From Trogon surrucura (lineage: Eukaryota; Chordata; Aves; Trogoniformes; Trogonidae): a DNA stretch of 64,000 nucleotides. Below the pieces are notes generated by a model. That model ran no database searches. It saw nothing but the letters and a program-made list of their open reading frames with translations, and was not told the origin of the DNA. The stretch's first letter is position 1; every line of letters begins with the position of its first letter. Position numbers and translations under genes: made by a program. The stretch lies in contig CM036617.1 in the NCBI GenBank assembly GCA_020746105.1, positions 21,458,037-21,522,036 of the forward strand, written 5' to 3'. Positions 13,749 through 26,992 of this stretch are shown one piece after another.

Positions 13749-16700
13749 AATTACATACAATCAACTAAAATGTTGAGAGCTGATGACAATGACATATCCA
13801 AGATAGAAAAAGATATTAGCTAATAATATAATACATATCAAATTACCTCTTAGTCACTAGCTTCATAAAAGATGTTAAAATAAACATCATTTGTCATTGT
13901 TTTTATTTATTTCAACCTCTTACAACAAATGCTATATAAAGTAAATGCCAAATACTAAATAAAGGACCAACCAATCTCACGCCTGTTCTCAATTGCCGTT
14001 TGCAGGTGTTTTCCCTTCCACTTCCACTATTGCTACCTCTTCCCAAAAATCAGGAGGAAGAATACTCCTCTCAGTAATATTAGGCATGCGCTATTCCTTG
14101 ACCAATAAGACAATGCTAATAAACTCTGTCCAGTCATTTGGTTTTAAAACAACAAAAGAGGAAAAGAAAAAAATAGAAATAACCCCCTGAACATTATGCC
14201 ACAACAATGCTAAGCAAAATGGGACCACAGTCAGGCAGCTTTTGATCCAGCTTTTGGTAAAGGTAAAAACATTAAAGTATAATAACAGATGAACTGTTTC
14301 AGAACAAGGGTCCATGTAGCCCACAATCTCCAGCAGAGGCCACCGGCAGCTACCCAGGGAAGAGTAAAAGCAAAGCAAATGTACATGGTACTACCCCAAA
14401 CTGCTGTCCAACTGTCTCCAGATTAGGAATTTCCTGAGTTTGATATATTTTTTTCTATTTAGTAATCCTCAACAGATTTCTTTTCTGAGTGCTTGTCCAG
14501 TCTTTCTCTGTATCCATGTCAACTTTTTGCATCTGCAACCTCCGTTAGCAAGGAGAATCACAGATCCGCTTTCTAAGACTACTTTGGGTTCACGGCAGAC
14601 CAGGAGGAAAGCTGATGGCTTCTGAGACTGGCAGACTGGATTGGGTTGCTGGCAGACTGGTTTGAGATGCATCTAATGCTCAGACTGTGAAAGATTCAAA
14701 ATAATCAACTCCCTCTGCCCTCCTTTGCACTGGTTCAAACTGGTAAAGTGATGCCTCGGAGGTATCTTTTATTCTGGATTTTTTTTTATTCCTAAGGTAA
14801 CATGTTGCTACTGCTAAGATGCCAAGCATAGAGATTTTAACTCCCAGTGCTGGTTGATGCTATTGATGATAGCCATAAGCATTCAGGAAGGTGATATACA
14901 TGTACACAGAAAGCACAGTGTCTAGACTAAGACAACCCATCAATCACTGCAACTAGGTGATAAAGCAGGCAAAAATTCTCTAATACTAGTTGCAACCTAC
15001 CCATCACTTGCCTCATGCTGCCCAACACTGCAGTGTCCTCTCTGTCACTTGTTATTACAGTGTCTGAATCGCACTGTGCTCTGGATCATGGAAGAAAAAA
15101 ATGAGGGTAGAAACCTGGTTGCATCATTCAGTCTATCTTACTGTGAAGGGAAACGTGCTCCCTGCAGCGAATGTGAGCGTACTTACAGTTTTAAATGTCT
15201 CAAGTAATTGTGCTTTCAAGTTTCCCTCACAGGACTATTCAACACTTCAAAGTAGCTCAAGCTTTTCCTGGCATCCTGTCTAAATATTCCCTTCTTAATC
15301 TCATCTCATTACCTCCTAAGTAATTGTATTCTGTCCTTGGGGTCTATTCACTTTGCACATTTACAGACTTCTACCCGGTTCCCCTGAGTGTAAGCCTCAC
15401 TCTGAGGCACATGACACATTTTTACATCTGAAATCTTTTCTTCAAACTATTCACAATTATTCTTGCAATCTTCTATACTAAGGTGGTCTCTACAGATAGA
15501 TCAGAAGGTAAATTTCTGACTTCAGAGACTGCAGCCTACACTGCCTTCTTCCCCTCTTCTTTGAGCTCTTGTCAGCCCACATGTATTCATGCAAATACTC
15601 CTTTGAATTCAAATACTCTTTAAATGCCTTGAGTTTGCAAGGCTAGGATCAATACACAAAGTAGAGAAAAAGGAAATGGAAAGGAAAATACAGTGGGGAA
15701 AAAAGAATCTCCAGAACTCAAAAGGCCTATAGTTCACAGTTAAGGGAGTTTTTTCAACCCTTTCGTAATCTGTGGCTAGTTTCCATTTTTCAGATGTAGT
15801 AGGTTAAAAGTATTCTTTTTCCATTTTTGTAATTTCACTTTTTAAAACAAAACCCAATAATTCTTCTTCACTTATTGCCCCTTTTTGCATCCAATTTTGA
15901 AAATATTTTTTCTTCTCCCTTTTGCTTCACCTAACATTGTCTGACATGTTTACATGATTGTAGGTGATTAATCTTTCTGGTCTTATTTTCATCTTCCTTG
16001 AATGGCTTCCAATTCACTGTGAATTATTTGATAGTATAGCAAAATGTAATCTAAGCTTGCCATTTCCCTGGCTTTCTAGTAAAACAGTTTGCTGGACATG
16101 AAATATGGACATACTAGAGAGAAAGGGATATTATAGGGTTATGGTATTCATCCAGTTTCCTAGGGACTTGAGAAAGCAGGTTAGTGATATTTCTTATTTA
16201 GTCAGTGATAGTTTAGTTAGTGATATTTCTTATTTCTTCCTGAATTCAGAAAGTGCGGGACTGTGATCTCTATTCAGCTGCATGGTTGGTGGCTGGACTA
16301 TGTGACTGCAATCCTGCGATGAGTTCTGCTTTCCCAGGCACTGCTTAGAACCCATCATTCCAGAGCCATGGACTAAATGATGGGTTAGTAAGTTCTCATC
16401 CTTCCGGGTCATGCTACTATTTGCCTACAAATGGCCATTTCAAAACTAGCTTGGTTCTGACTTTGTTACAAGAGTGGTTGAGATGAATCAAAATATTTGG
16501 AAGACTGGAAGTATTTTAATAAAAGGGATAGGATATGTGGCACATTTTGCTACTCATATCCAGCAGCCCTACTTTCCTAACTTTGTCAGGCAAAGAAAAT
16601 AAGAACAAAAGACTGCGACACAGAGAAAGATCCCTAAACCCAGCAACTTCTTATAGTAAATATTTGTTGCATTCAAGATGGATGCCACATGCAACTCTCT

Positions 16701-18789
16701 TTTTTGTTTTGTATGTGGATGGTCACCCATTCAAGTAACGCTAAAGGGAAACTTCAGCTAAATAGTCCACATGAGCCAGCACAATCCAACTAAAATATGT
16801 ATGGTTATACAAATTTTCATGAGGAAAACATTGACCAACTAAATGTGACTGCACAAGAGAAGTGCACTCTAGTTTTCTTTGGGTCACAGGTGCTGTGGAC
16901 CTTATAGCTGCTTTACAGCACCATAACATTCACAAGGTGAAGCTCCTGCTGAATTACAGCCTGTGCTCACTTGCTAGATCAGGAGGGATGTCACAGGTAA
17001 ATCTGAAATCCAGTGTTGTTCCCATTGTCTGTGATGTGGATGTGCTGGCTGTCAGTGGTAAGGTGAGATACTTTCAGTTTCAGAAGGAATCTGCTGCCTT
17101 CCTGGTGCCCATTTTCAACTCCATCTGTGGCTCAGCTTTGCCCCTGCATCCTCCAGTATCAGTATCGGGAACCGCCTGGGGCTGTGGGAGCAAAACATTG
17201 GGCTGCCATCAGCACAAACCCATTGCGTGACGACTCTGCTCAGTTCTGAGTTCTTCTGGGAGGAGGTGATGTGTGAAGCGGAGCTCCCAGGAGGACCTCG
17301 GGCTTCTTCTGAAGGTAATGGAAGCAGAAACGCCTCTGGCACAAGGGGAAAGTTACTCCCACAGACCCAGTAGGGCTGCATTATTTTACATCAGTTGAGG
17401 ATTTAATCTCGTGCTTGAAGTGCATCCTTAAACTGAATGAGAACAGCACTGCTAAATTGCTAAATGTCTTCCTGTTTAAATGATGAACTCAGCAGCTGAA
17501 AGAAAATAAAATATTTATGATATGGAGGAAGCAAACGCAATTGCTAAAATGAAGCACAGTTGAAATAAGGATACAGAGGGAATCTGAGTCCTCCCCTTGT
17601 TTCATTGCCTGAGCCCAACCTCACCTGCCCTGACGTCGTGACAGGGTAACTCCACTGCTTCCCACTGTTTTATACCAGTGTGACTGCAATGAAAACTAAA
17701 CCTTTGTCTTCAACTGCTTACCTCCTTTTGAATAGAAATGCTGAATAAGAGATTTGGAAATTCCTCTCCACAACTTCTTCTTGCCTAACCTAGACTGTTT
17801 CATGGTCTTTTGGTCACCAGCTACTTTTTCAATCCCTGGCAAACCCCCAGCAACATCCATGGTTTCACGTCAGACCCCTACAGCAGACAGGCAGAGGCAG
17901 ATGCTCTGCCCATTGGAAAAGCTCTGCATTCCCTGTCCTGTCACCTCCCAGTATCAGCCCTGTTGTCAGATGCTGTGGTAAATAGTATAAATGCTCCTCG
18001 GCATGTACCTTTGAGAAACTAACCCTCCCCAAAATACTCCCCAAAACAGTCTACTAAAAAAATAATCTGTGGACTGAGGTAATGAGGCAGCTGCCTCATT
18101 AGGATGTGCCAGATCACCTGCATTGCTACAACTAAAGTTTTCTCCATGTGCTGGTACTTTCAGTCACCACTATGCCACACAAGTCAATAATTTTACAGTT
18201 TATCATTATTGCTTCACATTACCATGTTTTAAACCATTTTAAAGGCTCTGCCTGTCTCTCCTGGCTTTCACTGAAAGCAGAAAGCATTGGACGGGCCATG
18301 CATGCTGCAACACATCAGATCATGCTCTCCAGCCTACTTTGGTGAAACTATGCATCGCAGGGACTGAAACACCCAGTTCCAAGTCACATCATGTGCAACT
18401 CATCCTTTCTAAGGCTTTCTTTTTAGATATTTTTTAATGTATTCTTTCTAATTTTTTACATTAACCACATATATATGACAAACTGAATAAATTGTTTTCA
18501 AGCCCACCAGACATGGACAGGCATCAGCTTTCTGTTCTCTTTGCTTTTTAATGGGACTGTTACTGGTGAAAGACTATAACAATGACTAAAACAGACAGCT
18601 GAAGTATAAGGAATTTTTACAAGCTTTCCAAGATTTGTGATAGGAATTCCCTAGCAAAGAAGTCCCTGTGAGGAAAGAGCCAGTGTCATGGCTGAAACAT
18701 TTATCTCTTTTTTTAATATAAATACATATTTCTGCACGTCAACATGTGTAGTTATGGATCTGAATGGTGCAGCGTGATTTTGAGAATTA
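13749..18789. other. Gene-free unique DNA
   Basis: No recognised gene or transposon. Open frames are below about 125 codons and without domains. It includes a 22-bp perfect palindrome listed separately. Confidence 0.55.
18080..18101. repeat. 22-bp perfect palindrome centred on CAGCTG
   Basis: TAATGAGGCAG is followed immediately by its exact reverse complement CTGCCTCATTA, with no spacer. The centre is a CAGCTG E-box-type hexamer. Each arm is 11 bp. It could be a symmetrical protein-binding site or a chance palindrome. Confidence 0.9.
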
Positions 18790-18961
18790 CACAGAATCAC
18801 AGAATGTCAGGGATTGAAAGGAACCTTGAAAGATCAGCTATTCCAACCTCCCTGCCAGAGCAGGATCACCTAAAGTAGGTCACACAGGAACGCATCCAGG
18901 TGGATTTTGAATGTCTGCAGAGAAGGAGACTCCACAACCTCTCTGGGCAGCCTGTTCCAGT
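18790..18961 (-). mobile_element. CR1 LINE 3'-end fragment
   Basis: About 170 bp in minus orientation, starting with ACAGAATCACAGAATG and including CCTGCCAGAGCAGGATCACC, CACACAGGAACGCATCCAGG and the CTCTGGGCAGCCTGTTCCAG block. It resembles the copies at 21058 and 30607 but is more diverged. It covers only the last coding codons and the short 3' UTR. Confidence 0.9.
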
Positions 18962-21049
18962 GGCAAAAGCTAGGACAAGCCAAGCAAAGGTTTGTGTATG
19001 TATCCACACCCAGCATCCTCTCTTAAAACAACACAGACATCAGAGTGACAGCACAGGGGGCTACAAAGGGGGACCCACACCCGGAGTCTGCATGTGTGAG
19101 CCCGGGGACCTTTCTCACTGTCAGGTTGTATGGAGTGACCTTGTAATCAAAACAGTGGGTGGGGTGTACATGTACGTGTGTACATGTGTAACCAAATCTT
19201 CCCTGGATTGGCCACCCGGGGTGGCTGGAAACTTGCAAGTGTTTACTGATGTTTTGCAAGTATTTAGTACAGCTGTTGTATTGCTGATATTGATCCTGAA
19301 GGTATAGTTTACTTGTTGCCAGTTAATTATGCACCATTTATGAATCAATAAACCATTTCGGTTCTGAATTGTAATATAAATCACATGAGCTGAGCAGTTT
19401 TTTTTCTGTGGCAAGTGCACAGTCTATGTGATCTTGGGCAGAAACTACCTTGGGGTATGTTTTCTAATTGTAGTTATCATTTAAATAAGATACTACCCAT
19501 GTAGTGTCCAAGAACCTTCACAAAGCATGTTTTTTCTGTCCCTTTTCACTACGTAGTAAACATCACTATTTAGGAAATGAAGTAAAATGGATACACACTT
19601 TCCCTGAGGCTAATTTTTTCAATCAGTTACTTCACTAGAAATTCTTTTATAGCTACTGACATCACACTGCAGGGACAGTTCCTGTTATCCAGATAAGCCA
19701 ATGTCTGACAATTTCAGATGGTGGATATACAGGGTAGCACAGATGGCTTATTGCTGTCCAGATCCTCTGTCCCTGTTATCAAAGCTCAGGCTTCCCACCC
19801 ATTCCTGCCCTGAAGAGTTCATTGCACAAGTAAATAAGTGACATAGCCAGGTGCCACACTAACAAGAAAATTGTGCCAGATGAATTTTTTGGATCTTGCA
19901 GAGTGGGAGATGGATTGTTTGTGATGTATCATTTAGCCTTCACCTTCCTCTTTCATTTCCACCATGTACTAACCTGATTTCCTGCTCTATTCAAAGCATA
20001 TTCTCTCAAGTTGACCAGAATCTGCTAAAATAATTTCCTTTTGACTCTCAAATATCTCATTTTATTTCAGTAAGAAGTAGGATGTGCATAGGTAGCACGT
20101 CACATACTTTGGCTCTTCTAGCATAACTTTTAAAGCATAAGAAAAAGCCATTTCCCCGCCCTGTTGGGTCTACAATCTAATGAGAGAGCAGCCAGTTGAA
20201 AGCAGATGGACCCAGGCAGATTTTGAATATGTATCTGCATTTGTTATTGCTGGTTTTATAATTTACCTTCCCTTGAGCAAAGGCATTAGCAAAGGAGATT
20301 GTCCTAAGGAGACCATCCAGGTCATTAGGGACAGAGAGGATTATGAGAGTCACTCAATACAGAGGGGAGAGTTGGGCAGAAATGAGATAGGTTGGTAAGT
20401 CAAGGGAAGCACAGACCAGTACTTCTGAATTCTGTACTGGACAAGTTGGCAGAAACACCAAAGAAGACATATAGCTTTACTAAAAATATTGGAATAGAGT
20501 AAATGTAACATTTGTAAAGGGAAGTCATGTTTTACAAACAGCTTTCAAATTTGTTGAAGGAGTTATTAAATATGAGAAAATGGGTTACTTGTTGATACAC
20601 AGAACTGAGCTTTCCCTAAAGCTTGTGATATGATTCCCTACTAAGGAATGTTAAAGAAATGAAGTACTATTGGGATAGAAGGAAAACATACTTTTTGAGC
20701 AATTACTGGCTAAGATGTAAAAAAATAAGAGTAGGAATAAGAATTTGATTTCTGTGGTGGAGGGTTTACAGACCTATAAAATATCTTCAACATAGTCATA
20801 ACTAAAGTATAAAAGTATGTGAGTAACCAGGTAGGAAGGACTTCCAATAAAATTATTCAATATAGTCAAATCTAAAGCTCATTTCAGAAATTACATGAGG
20901 ATTTCATAATGTTAAGAGATTTGGTAGTAAAATGGAAGATGGAATTAAGAGTCGGTGCATGTAAGCTAAGGCACATAGGCCAAAACATCTTTATTGATAA
21001 ATATGCAGTGATGGAGTAGAAATTACTGCCACGAAGGAGAAAATGCTTG
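18962..21049. other. Gene-free unique DNA
   Basis: No gene or repeat recognised apart from a short GTACATGT-rich stretch near 19166-19190. Confidence 0.5.
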
Positions 21050-21057
21050 AAGTCCAT

Positions 21058-22998
21058 AGAATCACAGAATCACAGAATCACAGAATGTTAAAGGTTGGAA
21101 GGGACCTCAAAGATCATCTAGTCCAACCCCCCCTGCCAGAGCAGGATCACCTACACTAGAGCGCACAGGAACGCGTCCAGGCGGGTTTTGAATGTCTCAA
21201 GAGATGGAGATTCCACAACCTCCCTAGGCAGCCTGTTCCAGTGCTCAGTCACCCTCACAGTGAAAAAGTTTTTCCTCATATTTTTCTGGAACCTCCTGTG
21301 TTCCAGCTTCCACCCATTGCCCCTTGTCCTGTCAGTGGACGCCGCTGAAAAGAGCCTGGCTCCATCCTCCTGACATTCCCCCTTGACATATTTATAAACA
21401 TTGATGAGGTCACCCCTCAGCCTCCTCTTCTCCAAGCTAAAGAGATCCAGCTCCTTCAGCCTTTCTTCATAAGGGAGATGCTCCACTCCCTTCACCATCT
21501 TTGTGGCTCTACGCTGGACTCTCTCAAGCAGCTCCCTGTCCTTCTTGAACTGAGGGGCCCAGAACTGGACACAATATTCCAGATGCGGCCTCACCAGGGC
21601 AGAGTAGAGGGGCAGGAGGACCTCTCTTGACCTACTTGCTACTCCCCTTCTAATACACCCCAGGATGCCATTGGCCTTCTTGGCCACGAGGGCACACTGT
21701 TGGCTCATGGTCATCCTGCTGTCCACTAGAACCCCCAGGTCCCTTTCCCCTGCACTGCTCTCCAGCAGGGCAGTCCCCAACCTATATTGGCACATGGGGT
21801 TATTTTTTCCCAAGTGCAAAACTCTACACTTGCCCTTATTAAACTTCATCAGATTTCTCCCCGCCCAGCCCTCCAGCCTGTCCAGGTCTCTCTGAATGGC
21901 CGCACAGCCTTCTGGTGTGTCAACCACTCCCCCCAACTTCGTATCATCAGCAAACTTGCTGACAACATTCTCTAATCCCTCATCCAGATCATTGATGAAT
22001 ATATTAAACAGCACCGGCCCAAGCACTGACCCCTGAGGGACCCCACTAGACACAGGCATCCAGCCAGACTCGGCCCCATTGACCACAACCCTCTGGCTTC
22101 TTCCCTTCAACCAGTTCTCGACCCACCTCACTACTTGGTCATCCAGACCACACTTCCTCAGTTTACCTATGAGGATGCTGTGGGAGACGGTGTCAAAGGC
22201 CTTGCTGATGTCCAGGTAGACCACGTCCACTGCATGGCCACCATCCATCCACCTGGTTATGTCTTCGTAAAAGGCTATCAGGTTGGTCAAACATGACTTC
22301 CCCTTGGCAAAGCCATGCTGACTGCCCCTAATAACCTTCTTATCCTTGATATGCCTAGAGACAGTGTCAAGGATAAGATGTTCCATCACCTTTCCAGGGA
22401 TGGAGGTGAGGCTGACCGGTCTGTAGTTACTCGGGTCATCCTTCCTGCCCTTCTTATAGACTGGAGTGACATTCGCTTTCCTCCAGTCTTCAGGCACCTC
22501 ACCTGTTACCCACGACTTACCAAAGATGATGGAGAGTGGCCTAGCAATGACTCCCGCCAGCTCCCTCAGCACCCGTGGGTGCATCCCATCAGGGCCCATG
22601 GATTTATGAATGTCCAAGTGTTCAAACTGATCCTTAACCCACTCCTCATCAATCAGGGCAGACTCCTCCTTTGTCATGACTTCCTCTGGGGCCTTAGGGG
22701 ACTGAGGCTCCTGAGGACGGTCTCCAACAGTGTAGACAGAGGCAAAGAAGGCATTCAGCAACTCTGCCTTCTTTCTGTCCTCTGTCTCCAGGGCACCCAC
22801 CTCATTCAACAGAGGGCCTACATTGCCTCTAGTGTTAGTTTTGTCAGCAATGTATTTGAAGAAGCCCTTTCTGTTGTCTTTGACCTCCCTTGCAAGTTTT
22901 AACTCCAAGGAGGCCTTAGCTTTTCTGATTGCCTCCCTGCACTCCCTGACAGCTGCCCTGTACTCCACCCAAGTGGTCAGCCCTTCCTTCCACAATTT
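21058..22998 (-). mobile_element. CR1 LINE, 5' truncated, little decayed
   Basis: Minus-strand CR1 with an AGAATCACAGAATCACAGAATC tail-type repeat at its 3' end and a truncated 5' end at 22998, bracketed by an 8-bp duplication. It contains one uninterrupted reading frame to the truncation point, so it is young, though it differs more from the 30607 and 49662 copies than those two differ from each other. Confidence 0.95.
21151..22998 (-). CDS. CR1 ORF2, 5'-truncated: reverse transcriptase, 614 codons open
   Basis: This is the C-terminal two thirds of a CR1 ORF2 polyprotein, the enzyme that copies CR1 RNA by target-primed reverse transcription. The order is linker, [28 protein letters not shown] fingers, [14 protein letters not shown], the [13 protein letters not shown] block with the first catalytic Asp, [21 protein letters not shown] with the Asp pair, and the conserved C-terminal segment with [13 protein letters not shown]. 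No stop or frameshift interrupts 614 codons. The endonuclease and ORF1 are missing because the insertion was 5' truncated, and there is no start codon of its own (the first Met is internal). It is therefore an open but dead fragment. Confidence 0.9.
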   Translation of the reverse strand, partial: KLWKEGLTTWVEYRAAVRECREAIRKAKASLELKLAREVKDNRKGFFKYIADKTNTRGNVGPLLNEVGALETEDRKKAELLNAFFASVYTVGDRPQEPQSPKAPEEVMTKEESALIDEEWVKDQFEHLDIHKSMGPDGMHPRVLRELAGVIARPLSIIFGKSWVTGEVPEDWRKANVTPVYKKGRKDDPSNYRPVSLTSIPGKVMEHLILDTVSRHIKDKKVIRGSQHGFAKGKSCLTNLIAFYEDITRWMDGGHAVDVVYLDISKAFDTVSHSILIGKLRKCGLDDQVVRWVENWLKGRSQRVVVNGAESGWMPVSSGVPQGSVLGPVLFNIFINDLDEGLENVVSKFADDTKLGGVVDTPEGCAAIQRDLDRLEGWAGRNLMKFNKGKCRVLHLGKNNPMCQYRLGTALLESSAGERDLGVLVDSRMTMSQQCALVAKKANGILGCIRRGVASRSREVLLPLYSALVRPHLEYCVQFWAPQFKKDRELLERVQRRATKMVKGVEHLPYEERLKELDLFSLEKRRLRGDLINVYKYVKGECQEDGARLFSAASTDRTRGNGWKLEHRRFQKNMRKNFFTVRVTEHWNRLPREVVESPSLETFKTRLDAFLCALV

Positions 22999-23006
22999 AA
23001 GTCCAT

Positions 23007-25968
23007 GTGGCTGTTTCCTGAAAAACGCAATATTGGTGGGGGAAAAAAGTAAAGCAGAGTGTTAGAAATTAGTAAGAAAAGAACTGATAACAGAAAAAAA
23101 TATTATACCATCATGTTGATCTATAATGCTGGTTTGCCCTGACCACTGCCTGAAAGGATATAGAGCAACTATATAGGAAAAGATAAAGGAATATGTCATA
23201 AGCATGATAATATCTATGGAGTTACTTCTAGGCAATGAAAAACTTGAGTAAAAACACTTCACCATATAGAAAGGGTAAGAACAAGATGGGTACAAGGGAG
23301 AAATATAAAATCAAGTGACATGGGAAAATAAAAGAAAAATATTCACATTGTCTCACCTGAGCTTTAGGGGCACCCAGTAAAATTTGTAGGTAAGGGTTTT
23401 CAATAAAGTGTATTTTTATACAGCTCAGAATACAGTGCAGAATTTGTTGCTGTTGAACGGTGTCAAGGAAAAATGAATACAAGGATTCAAAAGGAAATCT
23501 GCAAATTAAGCAAAAACAACTACATCAATTGCTATGAACTACAACAGTATGAATGCAACCTTATTGCAAGAAGGGCCCCAAGCACTGTCATTTAGAAGCT
23601 GGGAAGGATGGCTGCGTACTCACCCCGTGCCCTTTACTCTTCCTTTTTTTGAACACTGGGAAAGACTACAGAGACAGAAAGATGTGTGTAACTTTAAGAA
23701 AAGATAGCATTGAATCATATTCCTACATTTATTGTACTTCCCTGGCACAAAAGTGGGAGCTGAAAGGACGGAAAATTCCTTTCAGGACGCAGGTGTTTGA
23801 AGAGATTCTTTGGGCCAAGTTTGACCTCAGGGATTCGTTCAGTCTTATCACAGCCCAGATGTCAGGGGGATGAGGGCATCTCCCCCCTCACTTCTAGTGC
23901 TGCAGATCACCCCTAAGTCAGTATTATCTCTGAAATTTCAGAGCCATTGGTGACTTAAAAGCATAAAACCGTTGACAACTAAGTGTGACTTAGTGATCTA
24001 CCTCCTGTTTGTCACTCTTAGAGAAGAGCCAGAGACACTCCAGAGATCTGTTGCAGCAAGTCTGTCTCTGACACAAGTGAAATCTGTAAACAACTGCTTT
24101 CCTCCATAAAAATCTCAGGTTTGTTTCTTCTGTCAATCACCACCAAAAGCAACTAATTCCCACCCGGCAACCACCACGTGCACCAGCTTGGCTTGCCCAT
24201 GGCTTTATTGCATATCCCACATAAAACTGATAGCAGTTCCCTTTTTGTAGACAAAACATTTACGATTATCTCATTTGTCCTAGCAATAAAAATAACAATG
24301 TATATTCAACCTGTCATAAAAAATGGTCTGAAAATGCTTTACAGATACTAAAAAAAAAAAATCCAGAAGGGCCATATGAAAAGACAAAAGAAAGCAAACA
24401 GGTCTTCCTTGGTTTTTCAGCTGGAATTTCAAAGCATACCTCATTTCTTTCCAAACCACATTTTATTCTTTTCAAAGTATTTGGAAGGCACAAAATTACA
24501 TGTTTCTTCTGGATGTGATACTGCTTTTATAGGGATTTACTTGATATCATTTTTTCTTTTACCTGATCTTTTAAGGTTTAGAAATTCACCCTGCTCACTC
24601 TACACCAAATTCTAATGAAAACCTAATATGGTAAAAAAAGTTTAAGAGTCTGGAATACCCACTCACATTTTTAGAATGCTTACAATGTCAATTTTTTTCT
24701 GATATTGTACATTTAAGAATTTTTGGTGCACAGATGGTAGCAATATAGAGACAGGTTTTGTGAAATCAAGCACATAAATTAATTTATCAATACGCTAGCT
24801 AATTTCAGGTGCAGAAATAGGGAATGTGAATATGGAAAAATTTGCTTATTTCATACATAACTTTTGACTGCTGTAATATCTTTTTTTTTTTTTTTTTCCC
24901 CTCAAGGAGCTCATGGGACTATTAAGGCAGCCTGCATTTCAAACAATTACTACTTTTCTCACATTTGCTTATGGCTCAGCTGTTCCTTTACAGACATCCT
25001 GTAGCAAGGTCTGCTGGGGGGGTGCAGTGCCTCAGAGATCTGTTGTCAGTGGCACAGGGCAGAATTAAATATGTGCGTGTTTCTCTTCTGTATCACCACT
25101 CCCTACCCTTGATCTAGAAGAGGCATCCCATGGGAAGAGGTCCTGCAGAACGCCATGGGCAGGGGAATGGGGAGGAGTGGGAAGGAGGCTCCTCAGGCGC
25201 TGCTCACCTACACAGGTGCCTTTCCCCTGAGCTGAAGGGCGTTTTCTTTCTTGTTAAAACTTTTTTCTTCCCTATTGTCATTTGCAGTTGCATTTCACAT
25301 TCCCCTTTACCTTCATGGCATTCTAACAAATCCCGTTGTTGCTTATGGCTGTAATTTTCTGTAATTCAGAAAAGAAGTTACATGTAATTTCACTGTTTAA
25401 AAAAAAAAATCAAAAACACTGAAAAAAATGGCTTAACCTAATCCAAAACTTTGTCCTTTTCTTTTTTTTCATTCAGAAATGGTTGTTGAATTTGCTTAAA
25501 ATTTGCAAATACTTTTGGTTTTTCCCAAAAACCAGTAACTGCTGTATTTACTGTGAGAAATAAAAAAATACACTAATCTCACCCTTCACACTGATTATGC
25601 ATGATATGACAGGTGGCTTTTTAAAACAGAAATATGCTTCACTGTTCTAAAGTACTAGTAGAAATGGAATAGTTTAAAAAACTAATCTCTTCTCACTTTT
25701 GCTTAGTAAATCTCCCAGGGTCTTCAGAGGGCTCTGAACTAAAGCCTTGCATATTTTTCCCTTTTGCTGCAAGTATTCTTTCCACTGAAATGAGTAACCA
25801 AAGTCAAAATGATTCCAGTATGACATAGATTATGTGTCTTCTATGTATCATCTATTTTCCCTATGTTTGATGGAGGTATTCCTTAAACAAATGAATTTTC
25901 CTGATTTTTTATCTACTTCCTACTCAAAATGCATCCTTCCATTAATAGTAAATACCTTCAACTGTAAC
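23007..25968. other. Gene-free unique DNA
   Basis: Includes an 18-base T run near 24882-24899. No recognised repeat family, RNA gene or exon. Confidence 0.5.
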
Positions 25969-26992
25969 AAATGGCTCAAAGGCCACATGGAGACCAGTGA
26001 CAAGTGGTGTTCCTCAGGAGTCTGTTCTGCGTCCAGTGCTGTTCAACATCTTTGCCAGTGACATGGACAACGGCATTGAGTGCACCCTCAGCAAGTTTGC
26101 CGACGACACCAAACTGTGTGGTGCCGTGGACTCACTTCAGGGAAGAGATGCCATCCAGAGGGACCTTGATAGGCTTGAGAAATGGGTCAGTTCAAACTAC
26201 ATGAGCTTCAACAAGTCAAAATGCAAGGTCCTGCACCTGGGTTGCACCAATCCCAGGCACAAATAAAAACTGGGCAGAGAGTGGGCTGAGAGTAGCTCTG
26301 AAGAGAAGGATTTGGAGGTGTTGATGGACGAGAAGCTCAACATGAGCCGGCAGTGCGCTCATGCAGCCCAGAAGGCCAGTCGCATCCTGGGAGGTATCAG
26401 GAGAAGCGTAGCCAGCAGGTCAAGAGAGGTGATTCTCCCCCTTTACTCTGCTCTTGTGAGACCCCACTTCAAATACTACATCCAGGTCTGGTGTCCCCAC
26501 CATAAGAAGGACATAGATCTGTTGGAGTGTGTTCAGAGGAGGGCCACAAAGATGATCCCGGGGCTGGAGCACCTCTGCTCTGAGGACAGGCTGTGGGAGC
26601 TGGGATTGTTCATTCTTGAAAAGAGAAGACTTCGTAGGGAGTTAATAGCTGCCTTCCAATACCTGAAGGGATCCTACAGGAAAGCTGGGGAGGGACATTC
26701 TACAAGAGCATCCACTGGTAGGACAAGGGGAAATGGGTTTAAGTTGAAGGAGAATAGATTTAGACTAGCTCTTAGGAAGAAATTCTTCAGTACGAGGGTG
26801 GCAAGACTTTGGAATAAATTACCCAGAGAGATGTTGTGTCTGCCCCCTCCCTGGAGGTGTTCAAGGCCAAGTTGGACAGAGCCTTGAGTAGCCTGATCTG
26901 GTTGAGAGGCGTCCCTGCCCATGACAGGGAGGTTGGATTAGATGATCTCTAAGGTCCCTTCCAGCCTAGGCCATTCCATGATTCTATGATTT
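25969..26992 (+). mobile_element. CR1 LINE, 5' truncated, plus strand
   Basis: Plus-strand CR1 running from within the reverse transcriptase to the tail CCATGATTCTATGAT at about 26990. It is the inverted partner of the minus-strand copy at 12583-13748, sharing the same subfamily-specific residues. Boundaries are good to a few bases on each side. No certain target duplication was found. Confidence 0.93.
25975..26887 (+). pseudogene. CR1 ORF2 fragment with in-frame stop
   Basis: Reading frame 25997-26887 encodes [25 protein letters not shown] with the catalytic Asp pair, and the C-terminal region with [18 protein letters not shown]. One TAA at 26264-26266 interrupts it; the sister copy at 12583 has TAC at this place, so the stop is a point mutation. 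The last codons leave the family frame near 26830 (a small deletion after the LPRE residues). The upstream reverse-transcriptase half, endonuclease and ORF1 are absent. Confidence 0.88.

Larger units (their letters stand above)
21050..23006. repeat. Target-site duplication AAGTCCAT around CR1
   Basis: The 8-mer AAGTCCAT occurs at 21050-21057 immediately before the CR1 tail and again at 22999-23006 immediately after the truncated CR1 5' end. This brackets the element as an insertion of 1941 bp. Confidence 0.8.

Noticed and set aside
22315..22902. 195-codon plus-strand frame opposite CR1 ORF2 (and similar frames opposite the other CR1 copies)
   Set aside because: Antisense shadow of the intact reverse-transcriptase frame.
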